Shown piece after piece: positions 27,370 through 35,600 of a stretch of 64,000 nucleotides of DNA. Source of the stretch: Nitrosophilus kaiyonis. GTDB lineage: Bacteria > Campylobacterota > Campylobacteria > Campylobacterales > Nitratiruptoraceae. The position numbers and the translations under genes are program-made. Numbering within the stretch: position 1 is the first letter of the stretch; every line of letters starts with the position of its first letter. The notes under the pieces are model-generated. The model saw only the letters and a program-made list of their open reading frames with translations. It was not told the DNA's origin and did not search any database. Location of the stretch: NCBI RefSeq assembly GCF_027943725.1, contig NZ_AP025696.1:1155501-1219500 (forward strand), in the 5' to 3' direction.

Positions 27370-28059
27370 ATGAAGATTGCTATAATGGGTGCAATGCCAG
27401 AAGAGATTGAACCACTTTTATCATATATGAACGATATTAAATCTTATGAACTAGCAGATAATAGATATTATGAAGCAAAATATAAAGGGATCGATGTAGT
27501 TTTAGCCTATAGTAAAATTGGTAAAGTTTTTGCATCTTTAACAGCTTCAGTTATGATACAGCATTTTAAAGCACAAAAGCTTCTTTTTAGTGGTGTAGCT
27601 GGCGCAATTAATGAAAATCTTAAAATTGGAGATTTAATTGCAGCAACAAAACTTTGTCAGCACGATCTTGATATTACAGCTTTTGGACATCCATATGGGT
27701 ATGTTCCAGAAGGTAAAGTTTATATAGAAAGTGATAAAGAACTTCTATTTTTGGCAAAAAATATTGCCAAAACCAAAGGTATTGATTTAAAAGAGGGAAT
27801 TATCGCAACGGGTGATCAATTTATAGCTGATCCTAAGAAAAAAGAGTGGATTAAAAATACATTTAGTGCAGATGCTTTAGAGATGGAAGGAGCTGCGGTT
27901 GCTGTAGTATGTGATGCTTTTGATATTCCTTTTTTTATTTTAAGAGCTATAAGTGATGCTGCAGATATGGATGCTGGATTTGATTTTGATAAATTTTTGG
28001 AAAAGTCTTCAAAAATAAGTGCCGATTTTATAATTTCTATGCTAGATGAAATGGTATAG
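27370..28059 (+). CDS. mtnN: 5'-methylthioadenosine/S-adenosylhomocysteine nucleosidase
   Basis: A 229-aa nucleosidase that cleaves adenine from MTA and SAH; in this phylum the enzyme also acts on 6-amino-6-deoxyfutalosine for menaquinone synthesis. It starts MKIAIMGAMPEEIEPLL (catalytic glutamate near 12). It has FSGVAGAINENLKIGDL, the QFIADPKKKEWI segment, ALEMEGAAVAVVC (catalytic Glu near 174) and RAISDAAD with the catalytic Asp near 197. TAGGAG precedes the ATG. It sits between heptad arrays and the TtcA-like gene. Confidence 0.94.
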   Translation: MKIAIMGAMPEEIEPLLSYMNDIKSYELADNRYYEAKYKGIDVVLAYSKIGKVFASLTASVMIQHFKAQKLLFSGVAGAINENLKIGDLIAATKLCQHDLDITAFGHPYGYVPEGKVYIESDKELLFLAKNIAKTKGIDLKEGIIATGDQFIADPKKKEWIKNTFSADALEMEGAAVAVVCDAFDIPFFILRAISDAADMDAGFDFDKFLEKSSKISADFIISMLDEMV

Positions 28060-28068
28060 GATTTAGAT

Positions 28069-28836
28069 TTGAAAAGGGCTGAGTTTACAAAAAAGCTTAT
28101 AAAACAGATTGCAAAAACAAATTTTGAGTTTGAACTTATAAAAGATAAAGATAAAGTTTTAGTTGGTTTAAGTGGAGGTAAAGATTCTCTAACTTTAATC
28201 CATGCTTTAAAACATATCCAAAGAGTTGCTCCATATAGTTTTGAATTCAAAGCAGTAACCATTAGCTATGGAATGGGTGAAAATTATGATTATTTAAAGA
28301 AACATTGTCAAGAGTATGAAATTGAGCATGAAATATATGAGACTGAGATATTTGAAATTGCAAAGGATAAAATAAGAAAAAACTCTTCATATTGCAGCTT
28401 TTTTTCAAGAATGAGAAGAGGAGCACTATATACTTATGCTTTGGAAAATGGTTTTAACAAACTTGCTTTAGGACACCATTTTGATGATGCAGTTGAGAGT
28501 TTTTTTATGAATATGTTTTACAATGGGGCTATGAGAAGCATGCCTCCTATATATAAAACCGAAAAAGGATTATATGTTATTAGGCCTTTGATAGAAGTTA
28601 GAGAGAGACAACTTAAAGGATTTGTTGAAAGAAACAACTTTTTTGCAATTGGTGATGAGATGTGCCCTGCAATGAGATTTGATATAAAAGAGCCCTATGT
28701 TAGAGAAAATATGAAAAGCTTTGTTGCTGATTTGGAAAAAAGATTCCCAGATGTAATAAAATATATCAAAGCATCTTTTAGACATATTCATGATGATACT
28801 TTTTTAGATAAAACAAGGTTTAATTTAGGTGAGTAA
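28069..28836 (+). CDS. TtcA-like PP-loop ATPase
   Basis: A 255-aa N-type ATP pyrophosphatase of the TtcA/TilS superfamily. The PP-loop SGGKDS lies near 35-40. The segment CSFFSRMRRGALYTYA (about 107-122) matches the TtcA cluster region, where E. coli TtcA has CxxC, but here the second cysteine is phenylalanine. A later cysteine occurs in EMCPAMRFD (about 202). GHHFDDAVESFFMNM is the helix after the ATP site. E. coli TtcA 2-thiolates cytidine 32 in tRNA with an iron-sulfur cluster; with one ligand missing, activity or specificity may differ. The start is TTG, ten bases after mtnN, with TAGGA upstream. Confidence 0.75.
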   Translation: MKRAEFTKKLIKQIAKTNFEFELIKDKDKVLVGLSGGKDSLTLIHALKHIQRVAPYSFEFKAVTISYGMGENYDYLKKHCQEYEIEHEIYETEIFEIAKDKIRKNSSYCSFFSRMRRGALYTYALENGFNKLALGHHFDDAVESFFMNMFYNGAMRSMPPIYKTEKGLYVIRPLIEVRERQLKGFVERNNFFAIGDEMCPAMRFDIKEPYVRENMKSFVADLEKRFPDVIKYIKASFRHIHDDTFLDKTRFNLGE

Positions 28837-28844
28837 GGTGGTAA

Positions 28845-28980
28845 GTGAGCGAGGGCAAAGCGAAGCTTTAAGACAATAATTGTTTGTTGTCTGTGCCTGA
28901 AGCGAAAGCTGAGAGTATATGCGAAGCCGAAATTCAAGGAATTTCGTGTCTGAGCATACGAACAGCTGGTTTACCTTGAA
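28845..28980 (+). ncRNA. Candidate structured RNA/hairpin element, copy 1
   Basis: Nested helices can be drawn on the plus strand. AAAGC-GAA-GCTTT is at 28857-28869, and a variable hairpin AGACAA/TTGTCT at 28871-28892. A GAAA-capped AGC/GCT at 28901-28910 is an alternative pairing. The closing helix AGCTG/CAGCT pairs 28907-28911 with 28963-28967. Inside it TATGC/GCATA pairs 28918-28922 with 28954-28958. Innermost is CGAAATT/AATTTCG with a CAAGG loop (28928-28946). CCTTG at 28974-28978 could pair with the loop. Copy 2 keeps each helix with compensatory changes. Whether it acts as RNA or as a DNA repeat is unknown. Confidence 0.55.
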
Positions 28981-29036
28981 GAAAATCAAATGAGCGAAGA
29001 GAATGAAGATTTTCGGTTAAATTTGGTGAGTTAGAG

Positions 29037-29229
29037 AGTGAGAAAGTTAGAAAGTGGAATAGCGGGATAGGAGATAATGTGATAATGGGGTAAGATGATA
29101 AGCTGTGAAGCTGTGAAGCCGGATAGGTTGAAGGTAGAAGGCTGAAGAATAAGGAAGTAAAGCGGCCAATTCCTGATTCCCAATTCCCAATGTCTAATGA
29201 CCAATGACTAATGTCTAATTTCTAATTTG
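29037..29229 (+). repeat. Purine tract plus nine-unit heptad array
   Basis: The purine-rich part includes AAGTGGAATAGCGGGATAGG (29052-29071). It passes through AAAGCGGCCAATTCC into nine contiguous in-phase heptads at 29166-29228: CCAATTC, CTGATTC, CCAATTC, CCAATGT, CTAATGA, CCAATGA, CTAATGT, CTAATTT, CTAATTT. The array ends two bases before the TATAAT of the next gene. Confidence 0.92.
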
Positions 29230-29230
29230 T

Positions 29231-29236
29231 TATAAT
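29231..29236 (+). promoter_or_regulatory. Extended -10 TATAAT abutting the FliK-like start codon
   Basis: TTTGTTATAAT has both the TGn extension and a perfect TATAAT. It lies directly after the heptad array and five bases before the ATG at 29242. No ribosome binding site is visible, so a transcript from here would be leaderless or nearly so. Confidence 0.5.
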
Positions 29237-29241
29237 AAATT

Positions 29242-30318
29242 ATGATACATTTTAAGCCATATACTGAACCTTTTGAGTTTTTATATCTTAATAAACCTCT
29301 TGGTAAATCTATTAGCTTTAAAGTTGGAGAAACTATTAAAGCTGAAGTAATTGATATTTTACCTAATGGTGCTGTTGTAGCTAGACTTAAAGGGCAACAT
29401 GTTCATATTAAAACTGAAATTCCTTTAAAAAAAGATACTAATTTACTTTTAAGAGTGATGGATACCCAAGATTCAGATAAGAAACTAAAACTGCAAATTC
29501 TCTCAACAGAAAGTAGAAATAAAAATATTTTAGATAAATTGGAAAATATAGATATTAAATTAAATCAAGATGTTTATATAAAGCTTTCTAAAAATGAACA
29601 TAATAAAGAGTTGATTTTAAAACAGCTAATTGAAAAAGATTTTTTTAATGAGTATGAAAATTTAACAAAAAATATGCAAAATATTCTAAAAAATTTAGAA
29701 AATAAAAATATTGATAACAGTTTAATAAATAGCTTAAAATCTCAATTTATAAATTTATCAAAAATAGATTTTTTACAAATTAAAAAAGCTATAGAAGATA
29801 GTGGAATTTTTTTTGAAAATAAAATTTCTAAAAAAATAGAAAAAAAAGATATTATAAAGGATATAAAAGCCTCTCTTTTATCAATATTAGATAATACAGA
29901 GGATAAAGATATTAAAAAAGAGGTTTCACATTTAATATCGAGTATTCAAAATTACCAACTTTTATCAAATTTAATTGATGGAATTTATACCTATCTTCCT
30001 CTTATTTGGGATGAGTTGAATGATTCAGAGTTTATTATGAAAAAAGGCGAAAAGAAAAATCAATATCTGTGCAAGATTATATTGGATTTTGTAGATTATG
30101 GAAAAGTTGATTCAACAATTTTTTTGTTTGGTGATGATTTAAAAATTGTATTTGAAATTGAAAGCAAAGATTTTGAAAAAAATTTAAAAAACAGCATTGA
30201 AGTTTTAAAACAGGAGTTAAAAAAAGATGGTTTTGAAAATATTTTTGTCTCTTTTGGTAAAGGTATTGATATAAAAAATTTGCAAAAGCTTTCTTCTATA
30301 ATTGATACAAAGGTTTAA
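29242..30318 (+). CDS. FliK-like flagellar hook-length control protein
   Basis: A 358-aa soluble protein with weak similarity by architecture to FliK. There is an N-terminal beta-rich part (about 28-95, GETIKAEVIDILPNGAVVARLKG), a Lys/Asn/Ile-rich middle, and a C-terminal domain (about 255-350, KIILDFVDYGKVDSTIFLFGDDLKIVFE) like the Flg_hook domain that binds FlhB. The next gene is an FlhB C-terminal homolog, which strongly supports a role in switching flagellar export specificity. No other flagellar gene is beside it. No signal peptide or ribosome binding site is visible. The call rests on domain layout plus the neighbour, not a clear motif. Confidence 0.65.
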   Translation: MIHFKPYTEPFEFLYLNKPLGKSISFKVGETIKAEVIDILPNGAVVARLKGQHVHIKTEIPLKKDTNLLLRVMDTQDSDKKLKLQILSTESRNKNILDKLENIDIKLNQDVYIKLSKNEHNKELILKQLIEKDFFNEYENLTKNMQNILKNLENKNIDNSLINSLKSQFINLSKIDFLQIKKAIEDSGIFFENKISKKIEKKDIIKDIKASLLSILDNTEDKDIKKEVSHLISSIQNYQLLSNLIDGIYTYLPLIWDELNDSEFIMKKGEKKNQYLCKIILDFVDYGKVDSTIFLFGDDLKIVFEIESKDFEKNLKNSIEVLKQELKKDGFENIFVSFGKGIDIKNLQKLSSIIDTKV

Positions 30319-30319
30319 A

Positions 30320-30580
30320 ATGCAAAAAAAAGAGGCAGTTGCGTTAAAATATAATAAAAAAAATGACAATGCTCCAAAAGTTGTTGCAAAAGGAAAAGGA
30401 AATATTGCAGAAAATATTTTAAAAAAAGCAAAAGAGTATAATATACCTATAAAAGAAGATCCTGATCTTTTAGAGGTATTATCAAAACTTGATATTTATG
30501 AAGAGATTCCTCCAAAACTTTATAAAGCAGTTGCAAATATTTTAATATTTATATATAACAATAAAAAGGAGAAAAAATGA
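30320..30580 (+). CDS. FlhB C-terminal domain homolog (FlhX-type)
   Basis: An 86-aa cytoplasmic protein matching the part of FlhB after its autocleavage site. AVALKYN (about 5-11), PKVVAKGKGNIAENI and KKAKEYNIPIKEDPDLLEVL are the typical FlhB/YscU segments. It lacks the membrane helices and the NPTH cleavage motif, as in FlhX proteins known from other flagellated bacteria, which can partly replace the cleaved FlhB C-terminus. It begins one base after the FliK-like stop; an upstream ATT-ATA stretch in frame is not used. It overlaps the CBS protein gene by an ATGA, so the three genes form one operon. Confidence 0.85.
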   Translation: MQKKEAVALKYNKKNDNAPKVVAKGKGNIAENILKKAKEYNIPIKEDPDLLEVLSKLDIYEEIPPKLYKAVANILIFIYNNKKEKK

Positions 30581-31029
30581 CAGCTGGAGAACTTTGTATA
30601 AGAGAAACAGTTATCGCTTATGAAAATGATAGTATAACTGATGCTGCAAGATTGATGAGAAAGTTTCATGTTGGAGATATAGTGATAGTTGAAGAGAGTG
30701 AAGATGGAAGAATACCTGTAGGCATTTTAACTGATAGAGATATTGTTGTAGAAATAGTAGCTTTACAAGCAAATCCAGATGATATTTTAATTAAAGATGT
30801 TATGAGTAAGGATCTTTTAATTGCAAAAGAAAAAGATGATATTTATGAAACTTTAGAGAGAATGAAAGATAAAGGTGTCAAAAGAGTACCAGTTGTTGAT
30901 ATATATGGATATTTAATAGGAATTTTATCAAGTGATGATATATTAGAACTAATTTCACAAGAACTAAATGATTTAGTAAAGATTTTTTATAAAGAGATTG
31001 ATAAAGAAGAAAAAAAGCTTGGAAGTTAA
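30577..31029 (+). CDS. CBS-domain pair protein
   Basis: A 150-aa protein made almost only of two tandem CBS domains (about 8-68 and 78-137), with the typical DAARLMRKFHVGDIVIVEE.. GILTDRDI and RVPVVDIYGYLIGILSSDDI segments. Such stand-alone CBS pairs bind adenine nucleotides or S-adenosylmethionine and usually act as sensors; the partner here is not evident. Its AAAGGAG ribosome binding site lies within the FlhX gene and the start overlaps its stop, so a link with flagellar export is possible but unproven. Confidence 0.85.
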   Translation: MTAGELCIRETVIAYENDSITDAARLMRKFHVGDIVIVEESEDGRIPVGILTDRDIVVEIVALQANPDDILIKDVMSKDLLIAKEKDDIYETLERMKDKGVKRVPVVDIYGYLIGILSSDDILELISQELNDLVKIFYKEIDKEEKKLGS

Positions 31030-31051
31030 AAGGTATTAAACAAAACTTGGC

Positions 31052-31057
31052 TATAAT
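31052..31057 (+). promoter_or_regulatory. -10 element for the gene at 31104
   Basis: A perfect TATAAT in CTTGGCTATAATAAATAAAGG, 46 bases before the ATG. Confidence 0.5.
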
Positions 31058-31103
31058 AAATAAAGGGCACCTCTAAAGTAAATATTTTTAAGTAGGAGAA
31101 ATA

Positions 31104-31808
31104 ATGGGATTGAATTTATCAATAAATGGTACAGCAAAAATTTTTAAAATTTATAATCTTTCAAGAATGGAAATAGAAGGAATAGATTTTAGTGCTTATG
31201 ATATTGAAGTTAAAGAAGATGTTATAGAACTTATGGAGATATTAAATGAATTTATTGAGACAGGTGAAGCAGACGCGTATGATTATCATCAGGAGATTCA
31301 TGGAGTTGAACCAGAAAATTGTAAATTTAAATTAACAAACTCTACAACAAAAGAAATAGTTTTAGATGAAATTACTCTAAAAAATATAAAACCTCAAGAG
31401 CTTATAAAAGATATAGAAAATGCAAATGTAGGAGATCTATTTTTTATAAAAAATTTTGAGGGTGAAGCTTTATGGGATTTTGACAGTGATATTGAAGTAG
31501 AAAATATTGATCCTCAAAAGCTTGAAATTGGCTATATTGAGTGTTTAGAAGGTCTTGATCAATATGATATATTCAGAGAAGGAATTTATGATCTTTTATG
31601 TGATACAGTATCAACTGATTATATAAGATATGAAGGCGAAAAATTTGAACTTTTAGATTTTGTTTTTCATCCAATACATATTTTTGCACAACTTTATATT
31701 GTTAAAGAGGATCCTTTAGGTGAGACAAAAGTTTTACAAAAAGTTCAATATGGTGGTATTAGGTTAGCTGGTACAGATTTAGATGTGAGTGATTTAGAAA
31801 ATAATTAA
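31104..31808 (+). CDS. Conserved-looking acidic protein, unknown function
   Basis: A 234-aa strongly acidic soluble protein with no signal peptide, membrane segment, cysteine pair or nucleotide-binding motif that I can recognise. Sequence features are an N-terminal MGLNLSINGTAKIFKIYNL, a histidine/tyrosine patch (DAYDYHQEIHG near 67-77) and a C-terminal VQYGGIRLAGTDLDVSDL. It has its own TATAAT and an AGGAG ribosome binding site and is convergent with recO, overlapping its end by four bases. I do not recognise the family. Confidence 0.6.
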   Translation: MGLNLSINGTAKIFKIYNLSRMEIEGIDFSAYDIEVKEDVIELMEILNEFIETGEADAYDYHQEIHGVEPENCKFKLTNSTTKEIVLDEITLKNIKPQELIKDIENANVGDLFFIKNFEGEALWDFDSDIEVENIDPQKLEIGYIECLEGLDQYDIFREGIYDLLCDTVSTDYIRYEGEKFELLDFVFHPIHIFAQLYIVKEDPLGETKVLQKVQYGGIRLAGTDLDVSDLENN

Positions 31809-32422
31809 AATCCCTCCATTAAAATATTCCATAGATTATCTATAATTTTATCATCCAAAAAAAGAGTTTTTTTATTATTAAATAGATATTCAATCTCTTT
31901 TTTTGGATATATATTTGAATGTATACAATGAGAATGAGCAGGTAAAAAACCTCTTGCTAATGAGAGATCTTTTTCAATTTTTTCATTACAGATAAAACAT
32001 CTAAAATCTTTATGGAGTCTTCCTTCAAATTCTAAAAGTTTAACATAGCTCTCAATTGCAACTCTTTTGGGATTTTGTTTTTCCCAAATTTTAGAGCTTT
32101 TATCTAAGATATCAAAATAGATATTATCAACTTCATATAGATCTTTTAAATGCTCATAAAATCTTTGAATAAATTGTTGCCAAAGGAGAACTTTTTGATT
32201 GTTTAAAAGCCAATTGAATCCAAGGTGAGTTATATGTCTTAATCTTGGAAGATATGCTTTTTGAGAATATTCAATTTCAAAATCTATCTTATATCCAAGG
32301 TTTATAATACTATGTCTTGCACCATAAAATCTATAAAGAGTATAAAGATGTTTTTGTGTTAAAATATTTACAATTAAATCTTCATTTTTTGCTTTTGTAA
32401 TTTTTAATATAAAACCTTGCAT
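31805..32422 (-). CDS. recO: DNA repair protein RecO
   Basis: A 205-aa protein of the recombination-mediator family that loads RecA with RecR onto SSB-coated DNA. The N-terminal OB-fold region (about 1-75) starts MQGFILKITKAKNEDLIVNIL. The C-terminal helical part carries the zinc-like cysteines in RCFICNEKI and PAHSHC (about 141-171). It is shorter than E. coli RecO (242 aa), as in Campylobacter and Helicobacter orthologs. recR is elsewhere in the window (56626). The ribosome binding site is weak (TAGG). The 3' end overlaps the convergent acidic protein gene by four bases. Confidence 0.8.
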   Translation of the reverse strand: MQGFILKITKAKNEDLIVNILTQKHLYTLYRFYGARHSIINLGYKIDFEIEYSQKAYLPRLRHITHLGFNWLLNNQKVLLWQQFIQRFYEHLKDLYEVDNIYFDILDKSSKIWEKQNPKRVAIESYVKLLEFEGRLHKDFRCFICNEKIEKDLSLARGFLPAHSHCIHSNIYPKKEIEYLFNNKKTLFLDDKIIDNLWNILMEGF

Positions 32423-32454
32423 ATATTACCTATTTTCGTTAAACTGGTTGAGTG

Positions 32455-32600
32455 ATTAAATTATACAAAAAACTATATAGCTATTCGCCCATTATAACTA
32501 TTTAACTACTAAACTACTCATCAACTTAACCAATTTAACTATTCAACCATTTTTAAGTAGTTATTAACTAACTATTAAGTACAATTTAGTAATTTTCTAT
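32455..32600. repeat. Degenerate heptad-like region upstream of gltB
   Basis: This AT-rich stretch contains TTTAACT, ACTAAAC, TACTCAT, ATTTAAC, TATTCAA and similar units on one side, and TTAAGTAGTTATTAACTAACTATTAAG on the other in opposite sense. The 7-nt periodicity is weaker than elsewhere, so this is a decayed or divergent member of the family. Confidence 0.5.
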
Positions 32601-32613
32601 ATACAAAAATAAG

Positions 32614-32632
32614 GTTTAAAGTTAGTTTAAAC
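32614..32632. promoter_or_regulatory. 19-bp inverted repeat upstream of gltB
   Basis: GTTTAAA-GTTAG-TTTAAAC has perfect 7-base arms and a 5-base spacer, 26 bases before the gltB ATG. A -10-like TATACA lies just upstream (32600-32605). It may be an operator for nitrogen control, or a leader hairpin. Confidence 0.4.
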
Positions 32633-32657
32633 ACTCAAAAGCCAAAGGGGTTTATAG

Positions 32658-35600
32658 ATGGATATATTAACAAGTTATAAAGACAATTGTGGTTTTGGTT
32701 TGCTTGCAGATATTTATAATAGACCAAGCCATAAAAATGTTTTGGATGCAGTAAAATCTTTAGAGAGAATGATGCATAGAGGCGCAATTGCTGCAGATGG
32801 TAAAAGTGGTGATGGAAGTGGGCTTTTGTTTTCTCTTCCAAAAAAGTTTTTAGAAAAAAAAGCTGGTGAAGCCGGAGTTGCTCTTCCAAAAGATTATGCA
32901 GTTGCTATGGTTTTTTATAAAGATGAAAAAAATCTTGAAGTTTTTGAAGAAATTTGTGAAAAAAATGATTTGAAAGTTTTGTTAATTAGAGAGGTACCTG
33001 TAGATACTACTGCTTTAGGAGAACTTGCTTTAAAAACATTACCAAAAATTGTTCAAATATATGTAGAACCTAACTCTTTAATGGCAGTAAAAAGATTTGA
33101 AGCTCTGCTTTATTTAACAAGAAGAGAGATAGAACTTAAATTAAAAGATGATAAAGATTTCTATATTCCTACATTTTCAAATAAGGTCATAGCATATAAA
33201 GGCCTTGTTATGCCAACATATATCAAAAAGTTTTATCCAGATTTAGAAGATCCAGATTTTGAAGCAAGTTTTGCACTATTTCACCAAAGATTTTCGACAA
33301 ATACACTTCCTGAGTGGAGACTTGCTCAACCATTTAGAGCAATTGCTCATAATGGTGAGATAAATTCCATAACAGCAAATAGATTTAATGTAATGGCTAA
33401 ATGTGAAGCTTTAAAAAGTGAAGTGTTTAGCGATGAAGAGCTTAAAAGAATCTTGCCAATACTTGAAGAGGGTGCAAGTGATAGTAAAAGTTTAGATAAC
33501 TTTTTTGAGTTTTTACTTATTAATGGAATCGATTTTTTTAAAGCAGCACGTTCTATAATTCCTGCTCCTTGGCAAAATGCACCACATATGGATGCAAATT
33601 TAAGAGCTTTTTATGAGTATTCAAGTACATGCTTTGAGGCTTGGGATGGTCCAGCTGCAGTAAGTATGACTGATGGTAGATATATTGGATGTGTTCTTGA
33701 TAGAAATGGATTAAGACCAGCAAAATACATAATTACTAAAGATAATAGATTAATTATTGCAAGTGAATATGGAATATTACAAATCCCAGAAGAAGATATT
33801 TTAGAGAGAGGAAGACTTCAAAGTGGTGAGATGATTGCCCTTGATTTAAAATATGGGAAAATATTAAAAAATGAAGATATTAATGAATATTTAAAAAATT
33901 CAAAACCATATGCAAAATGGCTAAATGAAAATATGGTTTATCTTCAAGAGCATGTTGAGAACCCATTTGGAAATTTAGAAGATTATAAAATTGAAGATAT
34001 TGTTCATAAACAGAGATTTTACAATATTACTCATGAAGTTATTGAACAGGTAATAGAGCCTATGATTAAAGATGGCAAAGAGGCTGTTGGCTCAATGGGT
34101 GATGATACTCCACTTGCTGCTTTTAGCAAGCATCAAAGAAGTTTTACAGACTTTTTCAAACAAAAATTTGCTCAAGTTACAAATCCGCCAATTGATCCTA
34201 TTAGAGAGAAAATTGTAATGAGTTTAAATACAGGATTTGGTGAAATACACAATATTTTAGATGAAGATCCAAATCATGCTTGCAGACTAAAATCTGTATC
34301 TCCAATTCTAACAAAAGATAAACTTGATGTATTAATTTCATATGGTGATGAAAAACATCCAAGATTTAAAGAAAATTATAAAGCAAAAACATTTTCAACT
34401 GCATTTGATAAAGATTTAAAAATTTCTCTTCAAAAATTAGCTGATGTAGTGGTAAAAGCTGTAAAAGAAGAAAAAATTAGAATAGTTATATTTGATGATA
34501 GAGAATTGAGCCAATTTAAGAAAACTATGCCAATGGCATTAGTAATAGGAAAAGTTAATCAAACACTTTTAAAAGAAAAAATTAGGCATCTTGTCTCTAT
34601 GATAGCAATCACTGGCGAGGTTTATGATTCTCACTCTGCTGCTGTTTTAATAGGTTATGGAGCTTCAGCTGTTTATCCTTATCTTCTGTTTGCAACTGTT
34701 TATGAATATCTTAAAAAGAAAAAAGATTTAAGTGCATATGAGATTAGAAATGAGTTTAAAAATGTACATAAAGCTATAAATGGTGGCCTTTTAAAAATAA
34801 TGTCAAAAATGGGTATATCAACTATAGCTTCTTATAGAAATAGTGCTCTATTTGATATTATTGGACTTGATAAAGATATAGTAGAAGAGTGTTTTAAAGG
34901 TTCACATTGTCATTTAAGTGGATTAACTTATGAGGATTTAGAAGAGAGATTAGAAAATTATCATAAAAAAGCTTATGAAATTGATTTAACAAAAAGAGTT
35001 TTTCCACTTGAACTTGGAGGATTTTATAAATATATAGATAAAACTGAATATCACGATTTTGCGCCAAATACTGTAAATCAGATTCATACTGCAAGTATTA
35101 CAGGAGATAAAGAGGACTTTAAAAAATTAAAAAATATGGTTGATGGTCGTGGTTTTAGAATGATAAGAGACTTTTTTGAATTTAAAAGTGATAGAAAACC
35201 AATAGATATAGATGAAGTGGAACCTGTTGAAAATATATTTAAAAGATTTGCAAGTGCTGCTATGAGTCTTGGTTCAATTTCTCCAGAAGCTCATGAGTGC
35301 ATAGCTGAAGCTATGAATAAGATTGGAGCTCAAAGTAACTCAGGTGAAGGTGGAGAGGATGCAGCAAGATTTGGAACGATTAAAAACTCTAAAATCAAAC
35401 AGGTTGCTAGCGGTAGATTTGGTGTAACTCCAGCTTATTTAAGAAGTGCCGAAGAGATACAGATAAAAATTGCTCAAGGCGCAAAACCAGGAGAAGGTGG
35501 ACAGCTTCCTGGACATAAAGTTACTGAACTTATTGCAAAATTAAGACATACAATTCCAGGAGTTACACTAATTTCTCCTCCGCCACACCATGATATCTAC

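Larger units (their letters stand above)
28837..29241 (+). other. Long intergenic region with structured element and repeats
   Basis: This 405-base gap holds no coding gene that I can support. In order it contains the structured hairpin element (28845-28980), a purine-rich tract with GCGAAG and GATAAG-like units and ATAGCGGGATAG at 29059-29070, nine in-phase heptads (29166-29228), and a perfect TATAAT just before the FliK-like start. The same order is found at 41099-41390. Confidence 0.8.

Noticed and set aside
28837-29241. The structured element as tmRNA, RNase P RNA, 6S RNA or SRP RNA
   Set aside because: None of the hallmark sequences (alanine-acceptor ends, RNase P conserved core, SRP tetraloop helix) are seen, and a second divergent copy exists at 41099.
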